A stretch of 64,000 nt of DNA from contig NZ_VMHE01000002.1 in the NCBI RefSeq assembly GCF_007559425.1, positions 62,001 to 126,000 on the forward strand, in the 5' to 3' direction. This document shows positions 26,525 to 35,249 of this stretch, piece by piece. Within the stretch, counting starts at the first letter, position 1; the number at the start of each line of letters is the position of its first letter. Position numbers and translations under genes: made by a program. Origin of the DNA: Allobacillus salarius. GTDB lineage: Bacteria > Bacillota > Bacilli > Bacillales > Alkalibacillaceae. The notes beneath the pieces were generated by a model that ran no database searches, was not told where the DNA came from, and worked only from the letters and a program-made list of their open reading frames with translations.

Positions 26525-28798
26525 ATGCAAAAAGTTTTTAGTTTTACATCATATTTAGTGATTTCACTTTTACTCATTATAAGTACTCTAGGAAATGGTT
26601 ACATAGCCTCTGCTGAAAGTGCAGAAACTGTAAATTCTATTGATATTACAGAGAATGATATCGAACAAGCAATAGATTCAGCTAGTGATTTTATTTTAAA
26701 TAATGGGGTCACTAGCGAATGGGAAGCTATAGGATTAGCCCAAGCCGGCAAGCAAGTTCCTAATAATTATATCGACACTTATTTTTATAATCATTTAAAC
26801 AGCCAAGTTAAAAAAGGATTAGAAAATGGTCGTATCAAAATAACTGATATTGAACGCTTGGTAATTGCTGCTTCTGCTGTCGGCATTAATCCATTACAAG
26901 TCGAGGTTGATGGAAAAAACCTTATTGAATTGATTTATAACAGCCCAGAACGTCGTGGTGGATTTGAGACAATGACATTCCAAGGGAATAACGGTCCGAT
27001 ATTTGCCTTAATAGCTTTAGATACAAAGAATTATGAAGTACCCAATGATGCTAAATGGACAAGACAAAAACTTATTAATGAGTTATTAAACAATCAAAAT
27101 GAAGACGGTAGTTGGCATTTAAATGCAAACTTTGATTCACCGAGCATCGATATAACAGCAATGGCCTTAACAGGATTAAGTCCTTACAACGAACAGGAAG
27201 AAGTCCGTAAGTCGATAGATTCCGCAGTTAACTGGCTATCAGATATTCAAACTGAGGAGGGAGGTTTTGATGGAGGGAGTTTTGTAGGTGGAATTACAAG
27301 TGAAGCCGCCTCCCAAGTTATTATTGGACTATCAGCAAATGGAATCGATCCAACCAATGAAGATTTTGTGAAAAATGGGGATAGCTTGATTGCTCACCTG
27401 TTATCTTATCAGAATGAAGATGGTGGATTTAAACATACACAAGGGGAAGGTGTCTCAAATGCTATGGCAACTGAACAAGCTTTGCAAGCATTGGTAGCTT
27501 ACGATTACTTTTTGAAAGGGAAAAAGTCACTTTATCATTTTAGTGATAGCGAAGAAGGTAACGAAGAAGAACCTCCGAGTGAAGATGAGAGTGAGGAAAA
27601 ACCTCCTATAAAAGATGACGAGGAAGAATCACCAAGTGAAGGAGATAATGAGGAAGGTTCAGGCGAAGACACTGGTGAAGAAGAACAATCACCGGAAGAA
27701 CAAGAGGAAAAGCCATCTAAAAAAGAATTAAAAGTTGAAGTTAAATCAACAACGAAATCAAACAAAAAGATGGAAGCAACGATAGGAATTGATGATGTAA
27801 AAGCCGTCAAAGATAGAGTGCTCGTAATCAAACCTAAAAATGCAAAGGTTCAAAATGAATTAGCGATAGAGTTAGATAAAAAGGTCATTGAAACTTTAAT
27901 TGAAAACAAAAATGATCTAAAAATTAACAAAGAAAAAGCAGTCGTACACATTCCGACGGAGATTCTGAGTCAATTAGCGAAGCAATCAAATGGTGCACCA
28001 GTAACCATTCAAATGGAACGATATGCTGTGGATGATGCAGTAGGTTCTGTTTATGACTTTACACTGATGGCAGATGAAACAAAAGTCAGTGATTTCGGCA
28101 ACAATGAAATTACGTTAACACTCCAAGTCAACCAACAAAAAACAGAGGATCCGCAGGTCTATTATTTTAATGACCAAACGAATGAATGGGAATCTATTGA
28201 TTCAGGCAAATATGACTCAAAAGCTGGGACAATATCTTTCCAAACGAATCATTTTAGTATTTTTGGCGTTTTTGATGGTACAAGTACTAATCTTGAAAAA
28301 CCAACTCAGATAACCGTAAATAACTCATCTGTAGAAAATAAACCAAAAGAAAATACTAAGGAAAATCCAACTGAGCCAGCAGGTCAAAAAGAAAGTGTAA
28401 GTCTAACAAATGATAAAACTAGTCAAAGACATTTCAATCTGGCTAAAGAGCCCGGAAATACGATTCAACCAAAAGAACAATCTATTCAACTTATTGCTAG
28501 TAGTGATGTACATGAGAATTCAGATGAAAGCGATTATTCATCCGAAAACAAAGAACAATTAGCGTCTTCCGCGAAGGATTCGAATGAAATCATAAATCAG
28601 TCGAGTGAAGAAAGTGAAACGGATTCGGTAGCCAATCAATCCGAGTCAGAAGAAACGGCTGTCCATTCACAAGAAAGTAGTGAACAAAAAAAGGCTAAGT
28701 CAGAAAACACGACGTATGGCTATTGGCTAGCACTGGCATTGTTTATTGTTATAGGAGCATTTCTCATCCTATATTATCGTAAAAAGAATCTTAAATAG
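26525..28798 (+). CDS. Membrane-anchored protein with intrinsic-factor/prenyltransferase-like domain, probable B12 capture
   Basis: 757 residues from ATG 26525 (7 bases after AGGAGG). Residues 1-30 form a signal peptide (cleavage near ASA). Residues about 40-330 form an alpha-alpha barrel with QW-type repeats NEDGSWHLN, EEGGFDGGSF and NEDGGFKHTQG, the fold shared by prenyltransferases, squalene cyclases and the alpha domain of intrinsic factor/transcobalamin. An acidic Glu/Ser/Pro linker (about 340-400), a beta-rich domain ending TNHFSIFGVF (about 405-585) and a Ser/Glu-rich spacer follow. The C-terminal helix at about 732-751, followed by RKKNLK, anchors it to the membrane; no LPXTG is present. 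The B12 riboswitch and ECF genes suggest extracellular cobalamin binding (inference). Confidence 0.8.
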   Translation: MQKVFSFTSYLVISLLLIISTLGNGYIASAESAETVNSIDITENDIEQAIDSASDFILNNGVTSEWEAIGLAQAGKQVPNNYIDTYFYNHLNSQVKKGLENGRIKITDIERLVIAASAVGINPLQVEVDGKNLIELIYNSPERRGGFETMTFQGNNGPIFALIALDTKNYEVPNDAKWTRQKLINELLNNQNEDGSWHLNANFDSPSIDITAMALTGLSPYNEQEEVRKSIDSAVNWLSDIQTEEGGFDGGSFVGGITSEAASQVIIGLSANGIDPTNEDFVKNGDSLIAHLLSYQNEDGGFKHTQGEGVSNAMATEQALQALVAYDYFLKGKKSLYHFSDSEEGNEEEPPSEDESEEKPPIKDDEEESPSEGDNEEGSGEDTGEEEQSPEEQEEKPSKKELKVEVKSTTKSNKKMEATIGIDDVKAVKDRVLVIKPKNAKVQNELAIELDKKVIETLIENKNDLKINKEKAVVHIPTEILSQLAKQSNGAPVTIQMERYAVDDAVGSVYDFTLMADETKVSDFGNNEITLTLQVNQQKTEDPQVYYFNDQTNEWESIDSGKYDSKAGTISFQTNHFSIFGVFDGTSTNLEKPTQITVNNSSVENKPKENTKENPTEPAGQKESVSLTNDKTSQRHFNLAKEPGNTIQPKEQSIQLIASSDVHENSDESDYSSENKEQLASSAKDSNEIINQSSEESETDSVANQSESEETAVHSQESSEQKKAKSENTTYGYWLALALFIVIGAFLILYYRKKNLK

Positions 28799-28819
28799 TA
28801 CGAATAAAGGAAGGATACT

Positions 28820-29803
28820 ATGCAATTGTCGTATAAGCGTCTCTTCATCCTGCTTTCCATTGCTATGTTGTTTTTATTGGCCGCTTGTGGTTCCGCACCA
28901 TTATCCAAAGAAGAAGCAAATGAGCTGAAGGAAGCTGAGGAGCAGTCACAAGTAAAAGAAGTTACATTTCACGAAAAAATTAATGATGAATTCGAGACGA
29001 ATTTAACGAAGTCAGGCATTGGAAAAGAAGCTAATTCAGATAAATCATCAGAAGAAAATGAAAATAATGAGTCAAATTCTGCTGAATCAACAAAAGTGGC
29101 AAGCGATCCCGAGTCAAAGGAAGCAAGCCTTTCAGATGCTAAGGAAGAAAAAAGCGTTTCTCACGATGATCAATCAAACAAAGTGACTTCGCAAGCATCG
29201 AAGGATAAAACGAAGAGTGAATCAACAACAAAAAAGAGTAGCAAATCAGACAATCAAAAATCAGATAAAAAGCAAGAGAAGAAGCAGGCGAGCGAAAAAC
29301 CATCAACGCCTTCCCAATCTTCTAAAGATAAAGTGAAAGATAAAGAGAAACAATCAACGGATTCCTCAGAAAACAATCAAGAGAATCAACAAAAGGATGA
29401 TCAACCTTCAGATGAGAATAAGGAAGAAGAAGATGCGAAAAAGGCACAAACAATTGTTCATTCGATTGTCATTTCAGATAGCGAGATTCCATTACCCCCT
29501 ACGGAGATGGAAATTAACGATGGATTCACCGTTCTCGATGCCCTCATCAAGATAACAAAGGCGAAAAAAATTCAGATGGATTACCGGGGCGGTCAAGGCG
29601 CAACTGCCTATGTTGAAGGTATTGCAAACGTTTATGAATTTGACCGAGGCTCTGGTAGCGGTTGGATGTATCGAGTCAATGGAATCTTTCCAGACCGAGG
29701 AGCTGGGGTAGTGCCGTTATTACCAGGCGATCGGGTGGAATGGCTATATACAACGAACTTAGGCAAGGATTTAGGGGCTGATTTAAAGCCTTTCAGAAGA
29801 TAG
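28820..29803 (+). CDS. DUF4430 lipoprotein, transcobalamin beta-domain-like
   Basis: A 327-residue lipoprotein: the signal ends with lipobox LAAC (Cys23), so it should be tethered to the outer face of the membrane. Residues about 30-205 are a low-complexity Ser/Lys/Glu/Asp linker. The C-terminal domain (about 210-327) is DUF4430, with GFTVLDAL and the hallmark GSGWMYRVNGIFPDRGAG. DUF4430 corresponds to the C-terminal beta domain of mammalian transcobalamin/intrinsic factor. It is encoded 21 bases after the alpha-domain protein, so the two lobes may clamp B12 together. The ligand is inferred from context. Confidence 0.82.
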   Translation: MQLSYKRLFILLSIAMLFLLAACGSAPLSKEEANELKEAEEQSQVKEVTFHEKINDEFETNLTKSGIGKEANSDKSSEENENNESNSAESTKVASDPESKEASLSDAKEEKSVSHDDQSNKVTSQASKDKTKSESTTKKSSKSDNQKSDKKQEKKQASEKPSTPSQSSKDKVKDKEKQSTDSSENNQENQQKDDQPSDENKEEEDAKKAQTIVHSIVISDSEIPLPPTEMEINDGFTVLDALIKITKAKKIQMDYRGGQGATAYVEGIANVYEFDRGSGSGWMYRVNGIFPDRGAGVVPLLPGDRVEWLYTTNLGKDLGADLKPFRR

Positions 29804-29819
29804 CGTAATTTTTGATTCA

Positions 29820-29867
29820 CGGAAGTTTCAGATGAGCCCTCTTCGATGTGGGCTCATCTGCCTTCCT
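29820..29867 (+). other. Strong hairpin between DUF4430 gene and ecfT
   Basis: GGAAGTTTCAGATGAGCCC pairs with GGGCTCATCTGCCTTCC. There is no T-run directly after it, so it may be an mRNA processing or stability element setting binding-protein versus transporter levels, rather than a full terminator. Confidence 0.55.
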
Positions 29868-29927
29868 ATATGAATTGTTGTTTTATTTTAATAGGTTGTA
29901 TATCGATATTTACATAGAAAGTGTGTG

Positions 29928-29991
29928 ATGAAAAATCGATAATGGTTTTCGCAGTTACCATCCATATGTTCAGCTTTTTTATTATATTTGT
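29928..29991 (+). other. Probable displaced 5' end of ecfT (frameshift at A-run)
   Basis: The ecfT frame is open upstream of ATG 29992 and encodes DNGFRSYHPYVQLFYYIC, the usual beginning of T components. No ATG, GTG or TTG exists in that frame between the stop at 29929 and 29992. ATG 29928, followed by AAAAATCG, is out of frame; removing one A of the five would give MKIDNGFRSYHP in frame. Confidence 0.6.
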
Positions 29992-30816
29992 ATGTTGACG
30001 TTAGCGATGTATTTTAATCATCCAATATTTTTAGTGACTATTTTATTGTTACTTATTTTTGTCAATATATCTCATGATCGAGGTAAAGACTTACGAAAAT
30101 GGTTACCAACCTTATCGATCATGAGTACTCTAATTATCCTGATCAATCCGTTTCTTGTCTCACGTGGGACAACGATTCTTTTTTATTTTCGAGGAAAGCA
30201 AGTGACATTAGAAGCGTTTATGTATGGAATCACGATGGCGCTTTTTATTGCGATCATTTTAGTGGTTTTCATTTCTTTCAATCTCATATTAAACGGTAAT
30301 CGTTTTTTATATATTTTTTCAAAAATTCTTCCACGTATCGCTTTAATGATTATGATGGCCATTCGGTTTGTGCCATTAATGAAAAGACGTCTTAATGAAA
30401 TTGGTGATGTTCAACGGTTAAGAGGAATGAGTATGACAGTAGGTGATTTTAAGACGAGGGTTAGAAACGGAATGCTTAGAGTTCAAATTCTTTTGACGTG
30501 GTCTCTTGAGGAAGCCATCCACGTGACCAATTCAATGAAAGCGAGAGGATATGGAACGGAAGGGAAAAAAAGTTCTTATACTCTTTACTTTATGGATAAA
30601 CGCGATTGGGTATGGCTGTTCATATTAGCAGGCTTAATGATGCTTTGCTTTTATGGAGGCAGGTTAGGTTATGGACAGATGATTATTTATCCAGAGCTGG
30701 GTCCATGGCAGTTTTTTTGGATCGATTGGATTGTTTTTTGCAGTATGTTTATTATCACGTCCTTTCCACTTTTCATTGAAGGGAGAGAAAAAATAAGATG
30801 GAAATTATCGATATAA
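29992..30816 (+). CDS. ecfT: ECF transporter transmembrane T component (EcfT)
   Basis: Scaffold protein that couples ATP hydrolysis to tilting of the S component in energy-coupling-factor vitamin importers. From ATG 29992 it has 274 residues with five or so membrane helices, starting MLTLAMYFNHPIFLV. The coupling-helix motif ARG is present in SMKARGYGTEG (about 182-192). The true N-terminus probably lies upstream (see 29928-29991): coding resemblance continues before this ATG, and no Shine-Dalgarno precedes it. It overlaps the ATPase gene by 19 bases. If the frameshift is real, the first helix may be incomplete. Confidence 0.82.
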   Translation: MLTLAMYFNHPIFLVTILLLLIFVNISHDRGKDLRKWLPTLSIMSTLIILINPFLVSRGTTILFYFRGKQVTLEAFMYGITMALFIAIILVVFISFNLILNGNRFLYIFSKILPRIALMIMMAIRFVPLMKRRLNEIGDVQRLRGMSMTVGDFKTRVRNGMLRVQILLTWSLEEAIHVTNSMKARGYGTEGKKSSYTLYFMDKRDWVWLFILAGLMMLCFYGGRLGYGQMIIYPELGPWQFFWIDWIVFCSMFIITSFPLFIEGREKIRWKLSI

Positions 30817-32474
30817 AGGCGTTATCATTTCAATACCCTGAATCTGATAATTATGCGCTGGATGGGGTTAATTTTCACGTAAAACAAGGGGAGTTCGTTG
30901 TTATTGGAGGACCAAGTGGATGTGGTAAAACGACCCTCCTTCACTTATTGAAAAAGGAAATCTCTCCGCATGGATTGCAATCGGGCGATATATCATACAT
31001 AGGGAAACCGTTAGATGAATGGGATGAAAGAACGTTAATCGAAGAGATCGGTCTTGTCTTTCAGGATCCAGAAAATCAAATTATTATGGATGATGTCATG
31101 CAGGAACTTGTATTTGGTATGGAGAATTTAGGCTATTCACCAATCGATATGCGGCTACGGTTGGCGGAGATGGTTCATACGTTTAGTGTCGAACATCTCT
31201 TGCATCAGAAAACGACAGCATTATCTGGTGGTCAAAAGCAACTTTTGAATTTGTTATCGGCACTTTTATTAAAACCGAGAGTATTACTTCTTGATGAGCC
31301 TACATCCCAACTTGATCCCGTCGCAGCAAAAGATTTGTTAATGATGCTTGAACGATTAAACAAAGAGCTTGGTATAACTGTTATTATCGTCGAACATCGT
31401 TTGGAAAATATCTTTGATAAGGCTGATCGAGTCGTGTTTATGAACGAAGGGAAGATTATTCATGACGGAAAGAGCAGAGAAGTTATTCAGCAAATTTATA
31501 ATAGACAGGATCACCGCTTTTTTCCATACATTCCGTCAATATCTCAGATGTATTTAGAATTGCATCACGCACCAACCATTGATCGCATTCCACTGAATGT
31601 CAATGAAGGGAGAACAGAACTTGCTTCATTACCTTCAATGAATCACGTTGAAAAAATAGAAAACAAAGTAATGAATACGGACACAGAGCCGATTATTGAG
31701 GCGAAAGACGTTTATTTTCAATATGAACAAGGTTCATCGATGGTTTTGAGAAAGCTGTCTTTTTCCTTAAATAGAGGTGATTTTTATGCTGTTATGGGTG
31801 GGAATGGTTCAGGTAAAACGACACTATTGAAAACTTGTCTAGGCCTTCTCAAACCTCAGCGGGGTAGTGTGAAGCGATTTGGCCGTAAATTAACACATAA
31901 ATCAATCGATAGCGTTCATCAAAATATCGCTTACTTATCACAACAACCGCAAACTTTCTTCATTCAAGATACAATTGAAAAAGAAATGCAATTAATTGCA
32001 GAACAACATGAAATCCAAGATTCTGAAAAACGTATAAAATCATTACTAAATTTATTTGGCATCGAGCATTTAAGGAATCGACATCCTTATGATTGCTCAG
32101 GCGGCGAGGTCCAAAAAGCAGCATTAGCATGTATGTTGTTAACAAAGCCATCTATATTATTCATGGATGAACCGACAAAAGGACTTGATCCCGTATCAAA
32201 AATTCACCTACAATCGATTCTTCGCAAATTGCATTCGGATGGTTTGACGATTCTAATGGTGACGCATGATATTGAATTTACTGCAAAAACTGCAACAAAA
32301 TGTGCCATGTTATTCGATGGGGAAATAACGGCAGAAGCACTGCCTCATGCTTTTTTTACTGGCAATTATTTTTATACAACATCTATTAACCGGCTGACTC
32401 AAAACAGTCAATATCCTGAAGCGTTAACGTTAGAGGAGGTATTGCATTCATGGCAAGAGCACGAGTTAGCTTAA
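30798..32474 (+). CDS. ECF transporter double ATPase (EcfA-EcfA' fusion)
   Basis: A 558-residue protein with two ABC ATPase domains in one chain. Domain 1: Walker A GPSGCGKT (38-45), signature LSGGQKQLL, Walker B VLLLDEPTSQLDP. Domain 2: Walker A GGNGSGKT (about 335), signature CSGGEVQKAAL, Walker B ILFMDEPTKGLDP. It resembles B. subtilis YkoD-type dedicated ECF ATPases rather than the shared EcfA1/EcfA2 pair, so this transporter probably carries its own energising module. It overlaps both neighbours (19 and 25 bases). Confidence 0.9.
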   Translation: MEIIDIKALSFQYPESDNYALDGVNFHVKQGEFVVIGGPSGCGKTTLLHLLKKEISPHGLQSGDISYIGKPLDEWDERTLIEEIGLVFQDPENQIIMDDVMQELVFGMENLGYSPIDMRLRLAEMVHTFSVEHLLHQKTTALSGGQKQLLNLLSALLLKPRVLLLDEPTSQLDPVAAKDLLMMLERLNKELGITVIIVEHRLENIFDKADRVVFMNEGKIIHDGKSREVIQQIYNRQDHRFFPYIPSISQMYLELHHAPTIDRIPLNVNEGRTELASLPSMNHVEKIENKVMNTDTEPIIEAKDVYFQYEQGSSMVLRKLSFSLNRGDFYAVMGGNGSGKTTLLKTCLGLLKPQRGSVKRFGRKLTHKSIDSVHQNIAYLSQQPQTFFIQDTIEKEMQLIAEQHEIQDSEKRIKSLLNLFGIEHLRNRHPYDCSGGEVQKAALACMLLTKPSILFMDEPTKGLDPVSKIHLQSILRKLHSDGLTILMVTHDIEFTAKTATKCAMLFDGEITAEALPHAFFTGNYFYTTSINRLTQNSQYPEALTLEEVLHSWQEHELA

Positions 32475-33178
32475 TTGCATCTATAATTGTTTTTATTTTG
32501 CTCATTGTCATGTATGCCGTGTTTAATTATCACAACTATTTACTCTTGAGTTTAGGTATTATTGGTTGTGTGATGATGTTGTTTTTTATTCGTTTTGAAA
32601 TGAAAAGTATAAAAACGAGAGAAATCGTTATCTTGGCGTTATTGATAGCGATTGCAGCCGTAGCACGTGTACCCTTTGCTGGTCTTCCAAGTGTTCAGCC
32701 GACCTCTTTTGTGATTATAACCGTCGGGTTGGTTTTTGGCGCTGAATCAGGCTTTTTGGTTGGTGCTTTGGCGGCAATCGTTTCAAATATGTTTCTAGGC
32801 CAAGGACCTTGGACTCCATGGCAAATGTTTGCTTGGGGGACGATGGGCATGAGTGCTGGTTTATTGAGACATTTTATAGGTGTAGGTAACTTGTGGATCT
32901 TAAATTCATTTGGCTTTGTTTGGGGATTTATATTCGGTTGGATGATGAATTTATGGATTGTTTTCAGCAATATGCATAATTTCACATGGGAGTTCCTTGT
33001 CGGTATATATGTGTCCAGTTTTTATCACGATTTAGCCCATGCAATATCTAATGTGATCTTCATCAGTTTGTTTAGTGTGAGATGGATACGGATTTTAAAT
33101 CGTTTTAAAAAGAAACACGGTTTACTAGAAGACCCAACGATAAAGCCATCAATCGCATATGAAAAAGCAGGTAAATAA
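32450..33178 (+). CDS. ECF transporter substrate-binding S component, probable cobalamin
   Basis: A 242-residue membrane protein with about six to seven helices after a short basic start. The Ala/Gly-rich segment LVGALAAIVSNMFLGQGPWTPWQMFAWG is typical of the S-component superfamily that includes predicted and proven B12 carriers (CbrT-like). Substrate assignment as cobalamin rests on the riboswitch and the carrier-like surface proteins upstream, not on a specific motif. It is the last gene of the operon, before a strong bidirectional terminator. Confidence 0.82.
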   Translation: MARARVSLIASIIVFILLIVMYAVFNYHNYLLLSLGIIGCVMMLFFIRFEMKSIKTREIVILALLIAIAAVARVPFAGLPSVQPTSFVIITVGLVFGAESGFLVGALAAIVSNMFLGQGPWTPWQMFAWGTMGMSAGLLRHFIGVGNLWILNSFGFVWGFIFGWMMNLWIVFSNMHNFTWEFLVGIYVSSFYHDLAHAISNVIFISLFSVRWIRILNRFKKKHGLLEDPTIKPSIAYEKAGK

Positions 33179-33185
33179 ACATATT

Positions 33186-33232
33186 AAAGCCCAGTTAGAT
33201 TCGCTTGAAACGAGTCATCTAACTGGGCTTTA
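33186..33232. terminator. Bidirectional terminator after the B12 operon
   Basis: AAAGCCCAGTTAGAT pairs with ATCTAACTGGGCTTT. It separates the ECF operon from the convergent hemolysin III gene. Confidence 0.88.
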
Positions 33233-33238
33233 AGTAAT

Positions 33239-33874
33239 TTAAATTAAAGTAGCTACTGAAAAGAAGTGTGTAATCGATCCGGCTAGGACGAATAAATGCC
33301 ATAAAGCATGGTGGTATTTAAAACCTCTCCACATATAGAAAATAGCACCAACTGTATAAAGAAGTCCTCCTGCGACAAGAAGCTGCATCCCGCTAGTGGT
33401 CATATAAGCTGAGAGTGGACTCCATGCTAAGACAATTAGCCATCCCATCAAAATATAAAGCAACGTAGACACATGCATGAATCTTTTTACGAAAAAGATC
33501 TTAAAGACTGTCCCTGCAATCGCAAGACCCCAAACAATTCCAAACAGTGTCCAGCCGAGACCACCTTTTACGGCAATTAAAACGAACGGGGTGTACGTTC
33601 CGGCTATAAAAAAATAAATAGACGAATGATCTAAAATCTCAAAGACATTTTTAACCCGTCCAGGTCGTAAACTGTGTAGCAATGTTGATGAGGTATAGAG
33701 AACGATTGCTGACGCGCCAAAAATTGAAAATGTGACGACATGCCAAGCCGTTCCATTAATTGCTGCAATAATGACTAATAAGACCAACGCGGCAGCACTG
33801 AGTAAGATGCCAATGCCGTGGGTGATCGCATTGACCACTTCTTCTTTTTTTGTAAATGTGTGTGTTGCATCCAT
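33239..33874 (-). CDS. Hemolysin III / PAQR family membrane protein (YplQ-like)
   Basis: A 211-residue seven-helix membrane protein of the YqfA/TrhA hemolysin III group, close to B. subtilis YplQ. Family motifs: NAITHGIG near the N-terminus, DHSSIYFFIAGTYTPF in the middle and a C-terminal HALWHLFVLAGSITHFF; conserved His and Asp residues form a metal site in PAQR proteins. Family members affect membrane fluidity or lipid homeostasis; hemolytic action is not implied. It starts 22 bases after the upstream minus-strand dehydrogenase gene. Confidence 0.88.
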   Translation of the reverse strand: MDATHTFTKKEEVVNAITHGIGILLSAAALVLLVIIAAINGTAWHVVTFSIFGASAIVLYTSSTLLHSLRPGRVKNVFEILDHSSIYFFIAGTYTPFVLIAVKGGLGWTLFGIVWGLAIAGTVFKIFFVKRFMHVSTLLYILMGWLIVLAWSPLSAYMTTSGMQLLVAGGLLYTVGAIFYMWRGFKYHHALWHLFVLAGSITHFFSVATLI

Positions 33875-33895
33875 GGTGAACCATTCCTTTCTCGG

Positions 33896-35116
33896 TTACC
33901 CACTAATGGCTTTATACAACTGCTCAAAATCCTTTTTCGTAAATGTTTTAGGGACAGGGTATAAAGGGTTTGCTTCCCGGTGGGCACGGGCAATCATTTG
34001 TGGTAAATCTTCCGTTTTAATTTCTGAGAAATGATCAGGAATATGCATTCGATGATTCAATCGTTTAATTTCCTCAATAAAGCGGTTAGCTTTTTCATCA
34101 ATTGGATCGGTGTGTTCGCTAACTTGTATAAGTTCTGATAGTTCTGCGAGTTGTTCATAGACTATTTCTCCATAGTATTGTAACACATATGGCAGGATAA
34201 TAGCATTCGACAGCCCATGAGGCGTGTTGTAAAATGCGCTTAACGTATGAGCAATTGCGTGCACATTACCGACATAAGAGCGGGTAAATGCAAAACCAGC
34301 CAAGTACGATGCATCGAGCATGTTTTTTCTTGCTTCAAGGTTACTTCCATCTTGATAAGCCAGATATAGATTTTCAAAGATTAATTTTATTGCTTTTTTG
34401 CTGGCTTCCCGTGTTTCAGCTGTTGTACTTTTTCCTATATAAACTTCGATGGCATGTGTTAAAGCGTCCATCCCAGTGGTTGCTGTTAAGTGTGGTGGTA
34501 AATTCTTCGTTAACACTGGGTCTAACACAGCAACATCTGGAATCAATACGGGGTCCATGATTGGATATTTCTCTTTGCTGTCTGGATCTGAAATAACTGC
34601 AGCTAAAGTCGCTTCACTACCTGTTCCGGCGGTTGTTGGCACAGCAATGAGGAAGCTTGTTTTCTTTCGGATTTTCATCAATCCACGCATATTGGCAAGT
34701 GGTAGATTAGGCTTTGCTAATTTTGCTAAAACGGCTTTCGCGCAATCAATCGGTGAACCACCTCCAAATGCAACAATGGCTTCACAATGATTTTCCTTAT
34801 ACATAGTATATGCTTCTTCGATATTTGTGATTGTTGGATTTGGAACCGTTCCATCATAGATGAATGCAGCAATATTATTTGTTTCCAATTGTTGAAGAAA
34901 ACGATCCATTAATCCAACTTTTAAAATTTCTTGATCAGTTATCACGAATACACGTTCCATTTTATGTTCAATAAGAAACGGAGCAAGTTGATTGATGCTG
35001 TTGTATCCAGAGAAAACTCTTGGTTCTCTCCAAGGAAGGAATTTTGAGACGGAGCGCAAGACCATTTGATATGTACGACAATATAGTTGGTACATTCTAA
35101 ACACCGCTTTCTTCAA
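33896..35116 (-). CDS. Iron-containing alcohol dehydrogenase
   Basis: A 406-residue group III (Fe) alcohol dehydrogenase-like enzyme. The NAD-binding loop AFGGGSPIDCAKA and the substrate/NAD segment PTTAGTGSEAT are present. Metal ligands are expected from the Asp/His positions in TGMDALTHAIEVY, NVHAIAHTLSAFYNTPHG. An N-terminal extension of about 35 residues (MKKAVFRMYQLYCRTYQMVL) precedes the usual start and looks amphipathic. The alcohol/aldehyde substrate cannot be told. It is probably co-transcribed with the hemolysin III gene downstream. Confidence 0.88.
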   Translation of the reverse strand: MKKAVFRMYQLYCRTYQMVLRSVSKFLPWREPRVFSGYNSINQLAPFLIEHKMERVFVITDQEILKVGLMDRFLQQLETNNIAAFIYDGTVPNPTITNIEEAYTMYKENHCEAIVAFGGGSPIDCAKAVLAKLAKPNLPLANMRGLMKIRKKTSFLIAVPTTAGTGSEATLAAVISDPDSKEKYPIMDPVLIPDVAVLDPVLTKNLPPHLTATTGMDALTHAIEVYIGKSTTAETREASKKAIKLIFENLYLAYQDGSNLEARKNMLDASYLAGFAFTRSYVGNVHAIAHTLSAFYNTPHGLSNAIILPYVLQYYGEIVYEQLAELSELIQVSEHTDPIDEKANRFIEEIKRLNHRMHIPDHFSEIKTEDLPQMIARAHREANPLYPVPKTFTKKDFEQLYKAISG

Positions 35117-35179
35117 TTGTTTTCTGAAAAGAATTAATTATTTATCTATTATACACGCCCCCTTTACTGACTAATATAG

Positions 35180-35209
35180 TTAGGCAAAAGATCTAAAATT
35201 CCTTATAAT
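35180..35209 (+). promoter_or_regulatory. Possible promoter of rbgA
   Basis: -10 TATAAT (35204-35209) with a weak -35 TTAGGC (35180-35185), spacer 18, 40 bases before the rbgA ATG. Confidence 0.45.
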
Positions 35210-35249
35210 GAAAGAAGTAAGAGTCATGAGAAGATAGGCAGGTGGAAGC

